Assembly: GCA_023383815.1 (NCBI GenBank)
Contig: JAHDYG010000001.1
Span: 310,001-374,000, forward strand
Length of the DNA: 64,000 bases
Origin: Rhodocyclaceae bacterium
GTDB taxonomy: Bacteria > Pseudomonadota > Gammaproteobacteria > Burkholderiales > Rhodocyclaceae
Reading direction: 5' to 3'
The translations under genes were made by a program, and so were the position numbers. The notes under the pieces were generated by a model that was given only the letters and a program-made list of their open reading frames with translations, had not been told where the DNA came from and ran no database searches. The stretch's first letter is position 1, and every line of letters starts with the position of its first letter. This document shows positions 32,891 to 43,248 of this stretch, in pieces.

Positions 32891-32931
32891 AAAAAAGCAA
32901 AAACCCCCGCACCTGGACCGGAAACGGGGGT
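32891..32931 (-). terminator. Rho-independent terminator of tRNA-Ser
   Basis: ACCCCCG (32903-32909) pairs with CGGGGGT (32925-32931). On the minus strand the stem is followed by TTTTGCTTTTTT. It starts 12 bases after the tRNA 3' end. Confidence 0.85.
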
Positions 32932-32942
32932 CTGATAAATTC

Positions 32943-33033
32943 TGGCGGAGAGGGCGGGATTCGAACCCGCGTTGGGGTATTACCCCAAACACGCTTTCCA
33001 GGCGTGCGACTTAAACCACTCATCCACCTCTCC
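32943..33033 (-). tRNA. tRNA-Ser (anticodon GGA)
   Basis: A 91-nt tRNA with a long variable arm (GTTTGGGGTAATACCCCAAC), typical of tRNA-Ser. The anticodon loop reads CTGGAAA, giving GGA for UCC/UCU codons. The acceptor stem GGAGAGG/CCTCTCC is perfect, the T-loop GGTTCGAATC is canonical, and CCA is encoded. A strong terminator follows. Confidence 0.95.
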
Positions 33034-33096
33034 GCGGAAGCCGGGCATTGTAGCAGAATGTCGCGACTCAGGAACCCTTTCACCCACGCTTTCGTT

Positions 33097-35181
33097 TCAA
33101 TTGTCGGCACGCCGAGGAGCCATCGGGGGAGAACGTCCCGATTCTCCGGAATCGGCCTCGATCAGATTGGGAAAGCGGACGTAGTCGACCAGATCCTGAA
33201 TCTGGCGCGGCGGCGGAGGCGTGACGAGGCTGACGGCAAGGATCGTCAGCATGCCGAGCGGAACGCCGAACACACCCGCAGAGATCGGATTTATGCCGAA
33301 CCACGCCGCTTCCATCGACCCGCCGAAGAAGGGGTGGGTGCGGACCACATAGTAGAGCGTGATGCCCAGTCCTGCCAGCATTCCGGAAAGTGCGCCGGGG
33401 CGGTTGGCCCGCTTCCAGAAGATGCCCAGCACCAGCGCCGGGAAAAACGAGGAGGCCGCGATCGAGAATGCCAGTCCTACCATGAAGAGGATATTGTCGG
33501 GTCGCAGCGACGCGACCCAGGCTGCAACGACTGCCACCACCAGAAGCTGTGACTTGGAAATCACCAGGCGACGATGGGTAGACGCTTGCGGATTGATGAC
33601 CTTGTAGTACAGATCGTGCGACAGCGCGTTCGAGATCGTAAGCAGCAGACCATCCGCGGTCGAAAGGGCCGCAGCGAGTCCGCCCGCCGCAACGAGGCCC
33701 GCGACCACATAAGGCAAGCCAGCGATCTCGGGCGTTGCGAGGACGATCACGTCGGTATTGAGGGTAAGCTCGGCAAGCTGCAGCACACCATCGCTGTTGA
33801 TGTCCTCGATCTTGACCATCCCGACCTTGCCCCACGATGCGACCCACTGCGGCAGATCTGCAATGCTGGAGCCGATGAGCGTGTTGTAGACCTCCCATTT
33901 CGCAAAGACGGCATATGCTGGAGCAGTGACGTAGAGCAGGAAGATGAAGAGCAAGGACCAGAACACCGACTTGCGCGCCTCGACGACGCTGGGCGTGGTG
34001 TAGTAGCGCATCAGGATGTGCGGAAGCGCAGCCGTTCCGACCATCAGGACGAAGACCAGCGCGAGAAAATTGTTGCGCGCCGCGCGCGACTCGTCCGTCG
34101 TCTCCCCCGGGTGCGCCTGGGCATGCCTCTGTGGCACACGTGCGCGCTGCAGGGCGGCCTGGCGAGCACGCTCCCATTCCTCGCGAGCGGCCTCAGGAGT
34201 CCGCGGGAGATCGCGCAGGGATCGTTCCATCTGCGCAATCTCCCGCGCCGAAGCGTTCTGCGATCGCAGATCATTCAGTCGATCGACCATCCCTCGCCGC
34301 TCCGCATCCAGGGTCTCGGGCAGATAAGCGATCTTCAGCGCGTAGTTGTCCGCCCGCCAGGCATACTGGCGACGCGCCTCAGCCTCCCGCGGATCGGCAA
34401 AGAGCTCCGCCTCCTTGGCCGACAGTTGGCTCAGGACGCTGCCATAGACGGCCTGTGGCAGGGGCACGCCGGTCACCTTGTAGGACAGGATCACCACCGG
34501 CACGAGATAGGCGATGATGAGGATCACGTACTGTGCGACCTGCGTCCAGGTCACCGCGCGCATGCCGCCGAGAAAGGAACAGACCAGGATGCCCGTCAGG
34601 CCGATGAAGAGTCCGATTTCGAACTCGACACTGACGAAGCGGCTGGTGATCAGCCCGACGCCATAGATCTGTGCCACCAGATAGACGAAACTCGTCAGTA
34701 CGGCCGCGCCCAGGCCAACCAGGCGCACGAGATTGCCCTCGTAGCGCGCCCCCAGGAAATCGGGAATGGTGTACTGACCGAACTTGCGCAGATAGGGCGC
34801 CAGCAACAGGGCCACCAGCACGAAACCGCCAGTCCAGCCGGTGACGAAGGCCAGCCCCTCGAATCCCGCGTAATACAAGGTGCCCGCAAGTCCGATGAAC
34901 GAAGCGGCGCTCATCCAGTCGGCAGCAGTTGCCATACCGTTGAACACGGCCGGCACGCGGCGTCCGGCAACGTAGTACTCGGACACGTCGGACGTACGAC
35001 TCATGATGCCGATGCCCGCGTAAATCGCAATGGTCGCGAACAGGAACACATGGCCGATCACCGCGGGCGACAGCCCGAGATACTCGCCGAGCGACAGCGA
35101 AGCGATGAAGACCAGGAAGCTGCCGGTGTACCAGAGATAGTAACGACGCAACCTGCGCGCGAACCCGCCGCTGCCCCTCAT
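33097..35181 (-). CDS. Large sodium:solute symporter (ActP-like, VC_2705 type)
   Basis: About 13 membrane helices of the SSS family; residues 60-75 read SRTSDVSEYYVAGRRVP, a classic SSS signature, and ADWMSAASFIGLAGTLYY follows. It carries an extra polar, helix-rich segment of about 120 residues (roughly 250-370, many Glu, Arg and Ala) between helices, which is characteristic of the larger acetate/monocarboxylate-type subgroup. It is the last gene of a block with acs and a CrbS-like kinase, so acetate or a similar carboxylate is the likely substrate. The ATG at 35181 or a GTG at 35190 may be used; a hairpin covers the Shine-Dalgarno region. Confidence 0.85.
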   Translation of the reverse strand: MRGSGGFARRLRRYYLWYTGSFLVFIASLSLGEYLGLSPAVIGHVFLFATIAIYAGIGIMSRTSDVSEYYVAGRRVPAVFNGMATAADWMSAASFIGLAGTLYYAGFEGLAFVTGWTGGFVLVALLLAPYLRKFGQYTIPDFLGARYEGNLVRLVGLGAAVLTSFVYLVAQIYGVGLITSRFVSVEFEIGLFIGLTGILVCSFLGGMRAVTWTQVAQYVILIIAYLVPVVILSYKVTGVPLPQAVYGSVLSQLSAKEAELFADPREAEARRQYAWRADNYALKIAYLPETLDAERRGMVDRLNDLRSQNASAREIAQMERSLRDLPRTPEAAREEWERARQAALQRARVPQRHAQAHPGETTDESRAARNNFLALVFVLMVGTAALPHILMRYYTTPSVVEARKSVFWSLLFIFLLYVTAPAYAVFAKWEVYNTLIGSSIADLPQWVASWGKVGMVKIEDINSDGVLQLAELTLNTDVIVLATPEIAGLPYVVAGLVAAGGLAAALSTADGLLLTISNALSHDLYYKVINPQASTHRRLVISKSQLLVVAVVAAWVASLRPDNILFMVGLAFSIAASSFFPALVLGIFWKRANRPGALSGMLAGLGITLYYVVRTHPFFGGSMEAAWFGINPISAGVFGVPLGMLTILAVSLVTPPPPRQIQDLVDYVRFPNLIEADSGESGRSPPMAPRRADN

Positions 35182-35191
35182 GGCTTGCACC

Positions 35192-35213
35192 AGCGGGACA
35201 AGCCCCTCCCGCT
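35192..35213 (-). promoter_or_regulatory. Hairpin covering the symporter Shine-Dalgarno region
   Basis: AGCGGGA (35192-35198) pairs with TCCCGCT (35207-35213), an eight-base loop between. On the mRNA the purine-rich GGGAGGGG lies in the 5' arm and loop, just upstream of the GTG/ATG starts. It could limit translation. Confidence 0.4.
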
Positions 35214-35251
35214 ACCCGGGGAGCCGCTTCGATGAAGGGGGCCGCAAACGG

Positions 35252-37444
35252 TCAATACTTTATCCTCGCATAGTAGGATTTCTCGGCCGCCTCACGCGCT
35301 TCGCGCAGGGTCCGGATTCCTTTTTCCGCAAGCAGCGGTAGCAGCTTGAGGAAGACCTCTGCGGTCACGATCGCGTCCCCCAGCGCAGTATGGCGGCCGA
35401 TGATCGTCAGGTTGAGGCGTTCGGCGATCGCCTCCAGACGATGTGATTCCTGGTTCGGATGCAGGACCCCGGACAGCAGCAGCGTATCGAGTACCGGCTG
35501 ATCGAACACGAGTCCGGTGACCCGTTCCTTGAGCTCGAGAAAGCGCATGTCGAAGGCCGCGTTGTGAGCGACCAGCACCGTATCCTTGGCGAAGGCATGG
35601 AAGGCCGGCAAGACCTTGTCGATGGTCGGCTGATTGCGCAACATCTCGGGCTGGATGCCGTGAATCGGAATCGATTCGGGTCGGAGCGGCCGCCTGGGGT
35701 CCACGAGCTGCTCGAACGATTCACTCTTGAGCAGCTTGCCGTTGACGATGCGGGTCGCGCCAATCTGGATGATCTCGTCGCCCTGTGATGGATTCAGCCC
35801 CGTGGTCTCGGTATCGAATACGGTGTAGGTCAGTTCCGACAACAGCCGGTCATCGAGTTCCCGGGCGCGCTCCGACCACTTGAACAGGTCGAAGTCGTAA
35901 TACTCCGGCCGGCTCTCATGACGGAGAAACACGCTGGAATCGGTTTCGACCTGCGGGTTGGCCGCGGGCAGGAGAATGCGGAAGAACGCCCGGTGCCTGA
36001 CCTTCTCCCGCTCCAGCCACATCTCTCCACCGTGACGCTCGACGACGTCGCGTACCGTGAGTGGGCTGCGTTCGCCCGCCACGTTCATCGGTTCGAGTTC
36101 CCAGTTCATCACGGTCTCGGTGCTCATGCTGGTACCGGACCAGATCAGGTCGAGGTGGACCAGCCGACCTGCCGCACTGAGCCGGAAGCGGACCTCACGC
36201 ACGGAAAACTCCTCGGCCAGGCGATGGACGAGATAGTGGATCACCTGAAGCAGCGAAAAACTATCGACCTTGACCCACAGGGACTCGTCGACTTCCTCGA
36301 GCTTGGTCGGGACGCCGGGCCCCTCTGCCACCCGCCTCTGCGCCGCAGCGAGGAGGTCCACGCCCATCATCTCTTCGAGAGGCCAGCGCCCCTTCAGTGC
36401 ATCCGCGAACTCATTCGCCGCATCATCGAGGCGTGCGCTCATCGCCCCGATCTCGTCGCGGATCACGCGCGAGAATCGTTCGCGCTGCACATCCTCCAGA
36501 TCCGGAAACTCCAGCATCTCGGCAGCCGCGCGCACGTTTGCAAGCGCAGCACGATTGCCCTCGGTCAGCGCGTGCATCATCTGGTCGCGACGTGACTCCT
36601 GCTCGAAATCCTGCGTCACGTTGTCGAGCATCAGGATGAAACCGGTCATGGTGCGGTCGGAACCATCATCGACCGGGCCATCGAGCTCTCCGGCACTTCC
36701 CGTAAGCACCCCGGACATCTGTACCCTGAGTAGCTGCCCGGCCCCGCCCGTCGTCACGAAATTCGACACAGGCTGGCCGCTCTTGCGGCGCAGGCGCTGC
36801 TGGATCGTTTCGAGTGCGTGGGCGATCAGGTTGCGGTCGAACACCGCGTAGATGGAGCGACCGAGACCGATCAGCTCTCCACCACCGGCAACCTGCGGCG
36901 CATTCGAGAGCGCCCGGAACTGCTGCCGGGCGCGACTGTTGTAGAGCAGGATGCGCCCATCGAGATTGCACACCACCACGCTCTGTGTGAGCTCCGACAT
37001 GAGCGCAGCAAGACGGTTCTTTTCGTCCTCCACCGATTTCTTGGCTCGCTCGATCTGCGCCTCGACATCCTGAAGCAGGGCATCGCGCTGCGCGGCCAGC
37101 GCATTGGCCGTACGCGCCAGAGCCTGCACTTCAGGCGGACCTTCGGTCTCATCGACCCGGAAATCGCGGTTGGCACCCAGCATCAGATGCTGATTCTCGG
37201 CCATCCGCAGCAAGCCCTGCACATACTGGCGAAACAGGTTGCGCACGACCGCAACGCCGACGATGAAACCAAGCACGGTCATGAAGGTTCCGAGTGGCAG
37301 GTGCGGAACGATCACCTGAAGCAGCAGATCCCGGCCCTCGCCCTCGACCCCCAGCCAGACCAGCAGGGCAGTGACCACGAAGGGGCCGGTCATCAGCATC
37401 CCCAGAACGACCACGGCGATGAGGAATCGTGCCCGGGCCCCCAT
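35252..37444 (-). CDS. Degenerate membrane sensor kinase fused to DEDDh 3'-5' exonuclease
   Basis: Two N-terminal helices (residues 1-70) are followed by a HAMP-like/coiled-coil stretch, a PAS-like region (about 150-275), and a histidine-kinase-like module. The H-box position reads MMHALTEGNRAALANV, without His, and the N and G1 boxes of the ATPase are not recognisable, so kinase activity is doubtful. The C-terminus (about 535-700) is an exonuclease of the DNA polymerase III epsilon type with intact DEDDh residues: FDTETTG (Asp544, Glu546), AHNAAFD, and GRHTALGDA. The receiver gene ends three bases upstream. The combination is rare in my knowledge. Confidence 0.85.
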   Translation of the reverse strand: MGARARFLIAVVVLGMLMTGPFVVTALLVWLGVEGEGRDLLLQVIVPHLPLGTFMTVLGFIVGVAVVRNLFRQYVQGLLRMAENQHLMLGANRDFRVDETEGPPEVQALARTANALAAQRDALLQDVEAQIERAKKSVEDEKNRLAALMSELTQSVVVCNLDGRILLYNSRARQQFRALSNAPQVAGGGELIGLGRSIYAVFDRNLIAHALETIQQRLRRKSGQPVSNFVTTGGAGQLLRVQMSGVLTGSAGELDGPVDDGSDRTMTGFILMLDNVTQDFEQESRRDQMMHALTEGNRAALANVRAAAEMLEFPDLEDVQRERFSRVIRDEIGAMSARLDDAANEFADALKGRWPLEEMMGVDLLAAAQRRVAEGPGVPTKLEEVDESLWVKVDSFSLLQVIHYLVHRLAEEFSVREVRFRLSAAGRLVHLDLIWSGTSMSTETVMNWELEPMNVAGERSPLTVRDVVERHGGEMWLEREKVRHRAFFRILLPAANPQVETDSSVFLRHESRPEYYDFDLFKWSERARELDDRLLSELTYTVFDTETTGLNPSQGDEIIQIGATRIVNGKLLKSESFEQLVDPRRPLRPESIPIHGIQPEMLRNQPTIDKVLPAFHAFAKDTVLVAHNAAFDMRFLELKERVTGLVFDQPVLDTLLLSGVLHPNQESHRLEAIAERLNLTIIGRHTALGDAIVTAEVFLKLLPLLAEKGIRTLREAREAAEKSYYARIKY

Positions 37445-37447
37445 CAC

Positions 37448-37819
37448 TCATTCTCCCGAAAGCATGCTGCGAACCTTCGCCACCAGTTCCTTCGTCGAAA
37501 AAGGCTTGGTCATGTAGGCGTCGGCACCCAGCGCGAGCCCCTTGGCGACCTCTGTATCGCGCCCCTTTGCGGTCAGCATCAGGATGCGCACCGACTGGAG
37601 TTCCGGGTCGCCCTTGATCTCCTGGCAGACCTCGAATCCACTCTTCTTCGGCATCATCACGTCGAGAAGAACGAGGTCCGGCAATTCACTGCGGATCCGC
37701 TCGATCGCCTCTTCCCCATCCTGCGCGATGACGACCTCGAAGCCTTCCCGCTTCATCAGAAACTCCAGCGATATCACGATGTTCTGTTCATCGTCGGCAA
37801 TCAGGATCTTGCTCGCCAT
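37448..37819 (-). CDS. Single-domain response regulator
   Basis: A 123-residue stand-alone receiver (REC) domain with the acidic pair Asp9/Asp10, the phospho-acceptor Asp53 in LLDVMMP, Thr83 and Lys105 in MTKPF. No output domain is attached, unlike CrbR, which carries a LuxR-type DNA-binding domain. It lies between the CrbS-like kinase and the pseudokinase-exonuclease, so it may shuttle phosphate or bind a neighbour directly. Confidence 0.93.
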   Translation of the reverse strand: MASKILIADDEQNIVISLEFLMKREGFEVVIAQDGEEAIERIRSELPDLVLLDVMMPKKSGFEVCQEIKGDPELQSVRILMLTAKGRDTEVAKGLALGADAYMTKPFSTKELVAKVRSMLSGE

Positions 37820-37847
37820 GCGAGTCCTCCCTCCATTCAGTTCTGCC

Positions 37848-40604
37848 TCACTGGCCGCCGTTCAGCGCCAGACTCGCCGGTTCGCGCCGTGGCAAGGTGA
37901 AGACGAAACGCGCACCCCCTGACGGCGCGGCCTCGACCCACATCCGGCCGCCGAAATGCTCGATGATCTGGCGACTGATCGGCAAGCCCAGTCCCGTCCC
38001 CTGAGGCCGGTCCCGCTGATCGCCACCCTGCCTGAACTTCTCGAACACGTAGGGCAGGAATTCCGGTGCGATTCCCGGCCCGTTGTCTTCGACGGCCACA
38101 CGCATTCCATCGTCTTCGCACGCAAGCAGCACACGGACCTGCCCCTCTCCCCTGGGCACGAACTTGGCCGCGTTCGACAGAAGATTCAACATCACCTGCA
38201 ACAGGCGATCATGGTCTGCCAGCAGACGGGGCGCATCATCGGGCACCACCAGCTCCACCGCAACCCCCCTGTCGCGAAACAGCTGACTGGTCGCCTCGAC
38301 CGCATGTTCAACCAGCGCCCGCATGTCGACGTCCGAATTGTGCCACTCGGCGTGACCGGATTCGATCTTTGCAAGATCGAGCACCTGGTTGACCAATCGC
38401 GTCAATCGCTCGGTTTCTGAAACGATGATACCCAGAAAGCGCATCCGGTCCTCGAGCGCCATGTCGGGATCGTCGAGCAACATCTCCGACAGCGCGCGGA
38501 TCGAGGTCAGCGGGGTGCGCAACTCGTGCGTCACCGAGGACATGATGTCATCCTTGAGACGATCGAGCTCCTTCAACCGTTCGTTGGCCGCACGCAGTTC
38601 CTCCGTTGCGGCCTCCAGCGCATGCGACTTCTCTTCGAGCTGGTGTGAATAGGCGCGAACCTGGGAGGCTTCGTCGAGAATGTCCATCACCTCCTCGAGC
38701 CCGAGCGGCTCTTCCTGCACCACGGAAGACACCATCACATGCGCGGAGGCACTCCCGATCGCTCCGGCCAGTTGCGTCTCGGCAAAGTGCACCAGACCGG
38801 CATCGGCCTTGATTTGCTCGATACTGCCGAAACCACGGTCCCTCGCATAGTCGTTGAACAGCCGGCGAGTCTTGGCCGTTCCAAGAAAGCGCGACACCAG
38901 GGGCAGCAGGTCCTGAACCTGGGCACTTCCCCGCCAGAAGGTCGAAGGTGCGGCACGTTCGCGCCGGAACACGTCGACGAAGAGCGTCGCCTGGCTCGCC
39001 TCCTGCCCGGTCGGTGGTCGCATCAGCGAGACCAGCACATAGCACCCGATGTTGGCGGCCAGGCTCCAGAACAGCGCATGGCTGATGCTGTCGAGTCCGG
39101 TCAAACCGAAGAGCTGCTCCGGCCGCAGCAGTTCGATTCCGAACAGGCCCCGTTCGATGAATGCCGGGTCGAGCCATCCCGATTTCGCGACCGAAGGCAG
39201 CATGAGCGTGTATCCCCAGACCCCGAATCCTGCAAGCAAGCCCGCCAGTGCACCATCGCGTGTCCCGCCCCGCCAGTACATCCCACCCAACATGACCGGC
39301 GCGAACTGCGCTACCGCGGCAAAACTGATCAGTCCGATGCTGACCAGCGCGTGCGCCTCTCCGGCGAGACGGAAATACATGTACCCGAGCAGGACGACAA
39401 TCAGGATCGCCCCACGCCGGATCTTCAGCAGCAGGCCGCTCAGGTCTGGCTGTGCCGAACCGCTGAAGCGCTTGCTGCGCAGCAGCACCGGCATCACCAG
39501 ATCGTTGCAGATCATCGTCGAAACAGCGATGGTCTCGACGATCACCATCCCCGTCGCAGCCGAAAGCCCCCCAACGAACACCAGCAAGGCCAGCGCCTCC
39601 TGGTTGTGCGACAGCGGCAGAGACAGAACGAAGGTATCCGGGTCCACGTTTCCGATGCCGAAGTGCAGCAGGCCACCGAACGCAATCGGAAGCACGAAGA
39701 GATTGATCAGGAACAGATACAGCGGAAACAGCCACACCGCACGCCGCAGATGACGCTCATTGACGTTCTCCACGACGGCAACCTGAAACTGGCGAGGCAG
39801 AAAGACGACGGCAAGCATTGCCAGCAAGGTCAGAGCAAACCAGCCACCATAGCCGGCGGTACTGCTGTCCGCCACGGTGAGCAGTTCGTGCAGTTCGGGC
39901 CGAGCCTGTACGCGCGCGAAGATGTCGCCGAATCCATCGTAGATCCCATAGGTCACGAAGACACCGATCGCCAGGAAAGCGGCAAGCTTGACGACCGACT
40001 CGAACGCAATCGCAGCCACCATGCCCTCGTGCCGTTCGGTCGCATCCAGATGGCGAGCACCGAAAAGAATCGTGAACACGGCAAGGATCAGGGCAACGTA
40101 GAGGGTACTGTCCTGGAGCCAGTGCGCCACTTGCAGCGGATGAAACTCCACTCCGTGCACGCCAGTCAGTAGCGCATAGCCACTCGACACCGCCTTGAGC
40201 TGCAGCGCGATGTAGGGGATGATCCCGACCACCGTGATGATCGTCACCAGCCCGCCGAGAAGATGGCTCTTGCCGTAGCGGCTAGCGACGAAATCGGCGA
40301 TCGAGGTGATCCGGTAGGTCTTGGCGATGCGGATCATCTTCAGCAGCACGACCCAGGCCAGCGCCATTGCGAGTGTTGGACCTAGGTAGATCGGCAGGAA
40401 CCAGATTCCGCCCGACGCAGCCCGTCCAACGCTTCCATAGTAGGTCCAGGCGGTGCAATAGACCGCCATGGACAACGCATAGATCCACGGATTGGCGATG
40501 ACGGAACGCCCCTGCTCCGCTCTTCGGTCGCCAAAATGCGCGATCGCAAAGAGCAGCAACAGGTAGGCAAACGAGACGACGACGACGAGTGTGCCCGACA
40601 GCAT
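37848..40604 (-). CDS. Symporter-domain sensor histidine kinase, CrbS/CbrA-like
   Basis: Hybrid of an SSS-type transporter domain (about 13 helices, residues 1-510; NPWIYALSMAVYCTAWTYYGSVG at the start) and a cytoplasmic histidine kinase. After a linker of about 100 residues and a coiled coil come the H-box SSVTHELRTPLTS (His693), the N-box LQVMLNLLSNAAKF and the G1 box VEDNGPGI, all intact. Relatives (CrbS, CbrA) sense carboxylates or carbon status and activate acs and symporter genes. The layout next to acs and a large symporter matches that role. Confidence 0.9.
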   Translation of the reverse strand: MLSGTLVVVVSFAYLLLLFAIAHFGDRRAEQGRSVIANPWIYALSMAVYCTAWTYYGSVGRAASGGIWFLPIYLGPTLAMALAWVVLLKMIRIAKTYRITSIADFVASRYGKSHLLGGLVTIITVVGIIPYIALQLKAVSSGYALLTGVHGVEFHPLQVAHWLQDSTLYVALILAVFTILFGARHLDATERHEGMVAAIAFESVVKLAAFLAIGVFVTYGIYDGFGDIFARVQARPELHELLTVADSSTAGYGGWFALTLLAMLAVVFLPRQFQVAVVENVNERHLRRAVWLFPLYLFLINLFVLPIAFGGLLHFGIGNVDPDTFVLSLPLSHNQEALALLVFVGGLSAATGMVIVETIAVSTMICNDLVMPVLLRSKRFSGSAQPDLSGLLLKIRRGAILIVVLLGYMYFRLAGEAHALVSIGLISFAAVAQFAPVMLGGMYWRGGTRDGALAGLLAGFGVWGYTLMLPSVAKSGWLDPAFIERGLFGIELLRPEQLFGLTGLDSISHALFWSLAANIGCYVLVSLMRPPTGQEASQATLFVDVFRRERAAPSTFWRGSAQVQDLLPLVSRFLGTAKTRRLFNDYARDRGFGSIEQIKADAGLVHFAETQLAGAIGSASAHVMVSSVVQEEPLGLEEVMDILDEASQVRAYSHQLEEKSHALEAATEELRAANERLKELDRLKDDIMSSVTHELRTPLTSIRALSEMLLDDPDMALEDRMRFLGIIVSETERLTRLVNQVLDLAKIESGHAEWHNSDVDMRALVEHAVEATSQLFRDRGVAVELVVPDDAPRLLADHDRLLQVMLNLLSNAAKFVPRGEGQVRVLLACEDDGMRVAVEDNGPGIAPEFLPYVFEKFRQGGDQRDRPQGTGLGLPISRQIIEHFGGRMWVEAAPSGGARFVFTLPRREPASLALNGGQ

Positions 40605-40612
40605 CGCGGTAC

Positions 40613-40810
40613 TCAGCGCGCACTCCGTTCCACGATCCAGGCCATCACGGCAATCACCGCAGCCCAGATCAGGAACGCCACCACGTGCGCCATCGGCAGG
40701 CCGAGCAGCAATTCGCGCCGGTCGAACAAGGACAGGACGGGGTAGTTGAACAATAGAGCCGCTGTCAGAAAGACGGCGACGAGACGCTGTGCGGCAAGAC
40801 CCTTGTGCAT
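40613..40810 (-). CDS. Small two-helix protein upstream of the CrbS-like kinase
   Basis: A 65-residue protein with two hydrophobic helices (LVAVFLTAALLFNYPVLSLF and PMAHVVAFLIWAAVIAVMAWI) joined by a charged loop. The ATG at 40810 or the adjacent one at 40813 is chosen because GGGGGAG lies immediately upstream. Size and topology resemble the small accessory proteins (DUF4212 or DUF3311 type) that accompany Na+/solute symporters. It ends eight bases before the kinase gene, suggesting coupling. Confidence 0.7.
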   Translation of the reverse strand: MHKGLAAQRLVAVFLTAALLFNYPVLSLFDRRELLLGLPMAHVVAFLIWAAVIAVMAWIVERSAR

Positions 40811-40895
40811 CATGCTCTCCCCCATGATGACGATGGCCACCCGATTATAGTCGGTACGAGCAAGCGGATTCGGGGCAATCATGAAGGAGGCGCGC

Positions 40896-40920
40896 AAAAA
40901 AAGGCGCGCTTTCGCGCGCC
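40896..40920 (-). terminator. Rho-independent terminator of acs
   Basis: Stem GGCGCGC/GCGCGCC (40903-40909 with 40914-40920) and a TTTC loop, followed on the minus strand by seven T residues. It separates acs from the small membrane protein and kinase genes. Confidence 0.88.
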
Positions 40921-41006
40921 CTGTCGTCCCGCTCCCCGCCCAATGGGGAGAGCGTGGCCTCCATGACCGGGGCGGACAGGATCCCTGCCCGCCCCGAAGG
41001 GGTCCA

Positions 41007-42980
<1,974 letters not shown>

Positions 42981-43248
42981 ACTGACCTCTCCTCGACTGA
43001 CGGAACTGGCGGCTACGCCGGTGGCACGAATCGGCCACGGCAACGCACCGCGCACACAAATCCTCAAACTGCAGGCATTAGAAAAGATTTATCTTACACA
43101 GGACTTACACCACGCGGTAGTTGAGCGTCTGACGCGGTCAACGCCGATGATACCCCCGGGCCCGCGCGCAGGGCGAGTGCGCCTTGGGGACTCCCGGTGC
43201 AGGCTGATAGAATCGCGCGCACCCATCACGGCCAGCTGGAGAAGTACC

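Noticed and set aside
43016-43039. Possible sigma54 promoter (TGGCACGAATCGGC) upstream of the fumarase gene
   Set aside because: The -24 element fits but the -12 element lacks the required TTGC; distance to the fumarase start is over 200 bases.
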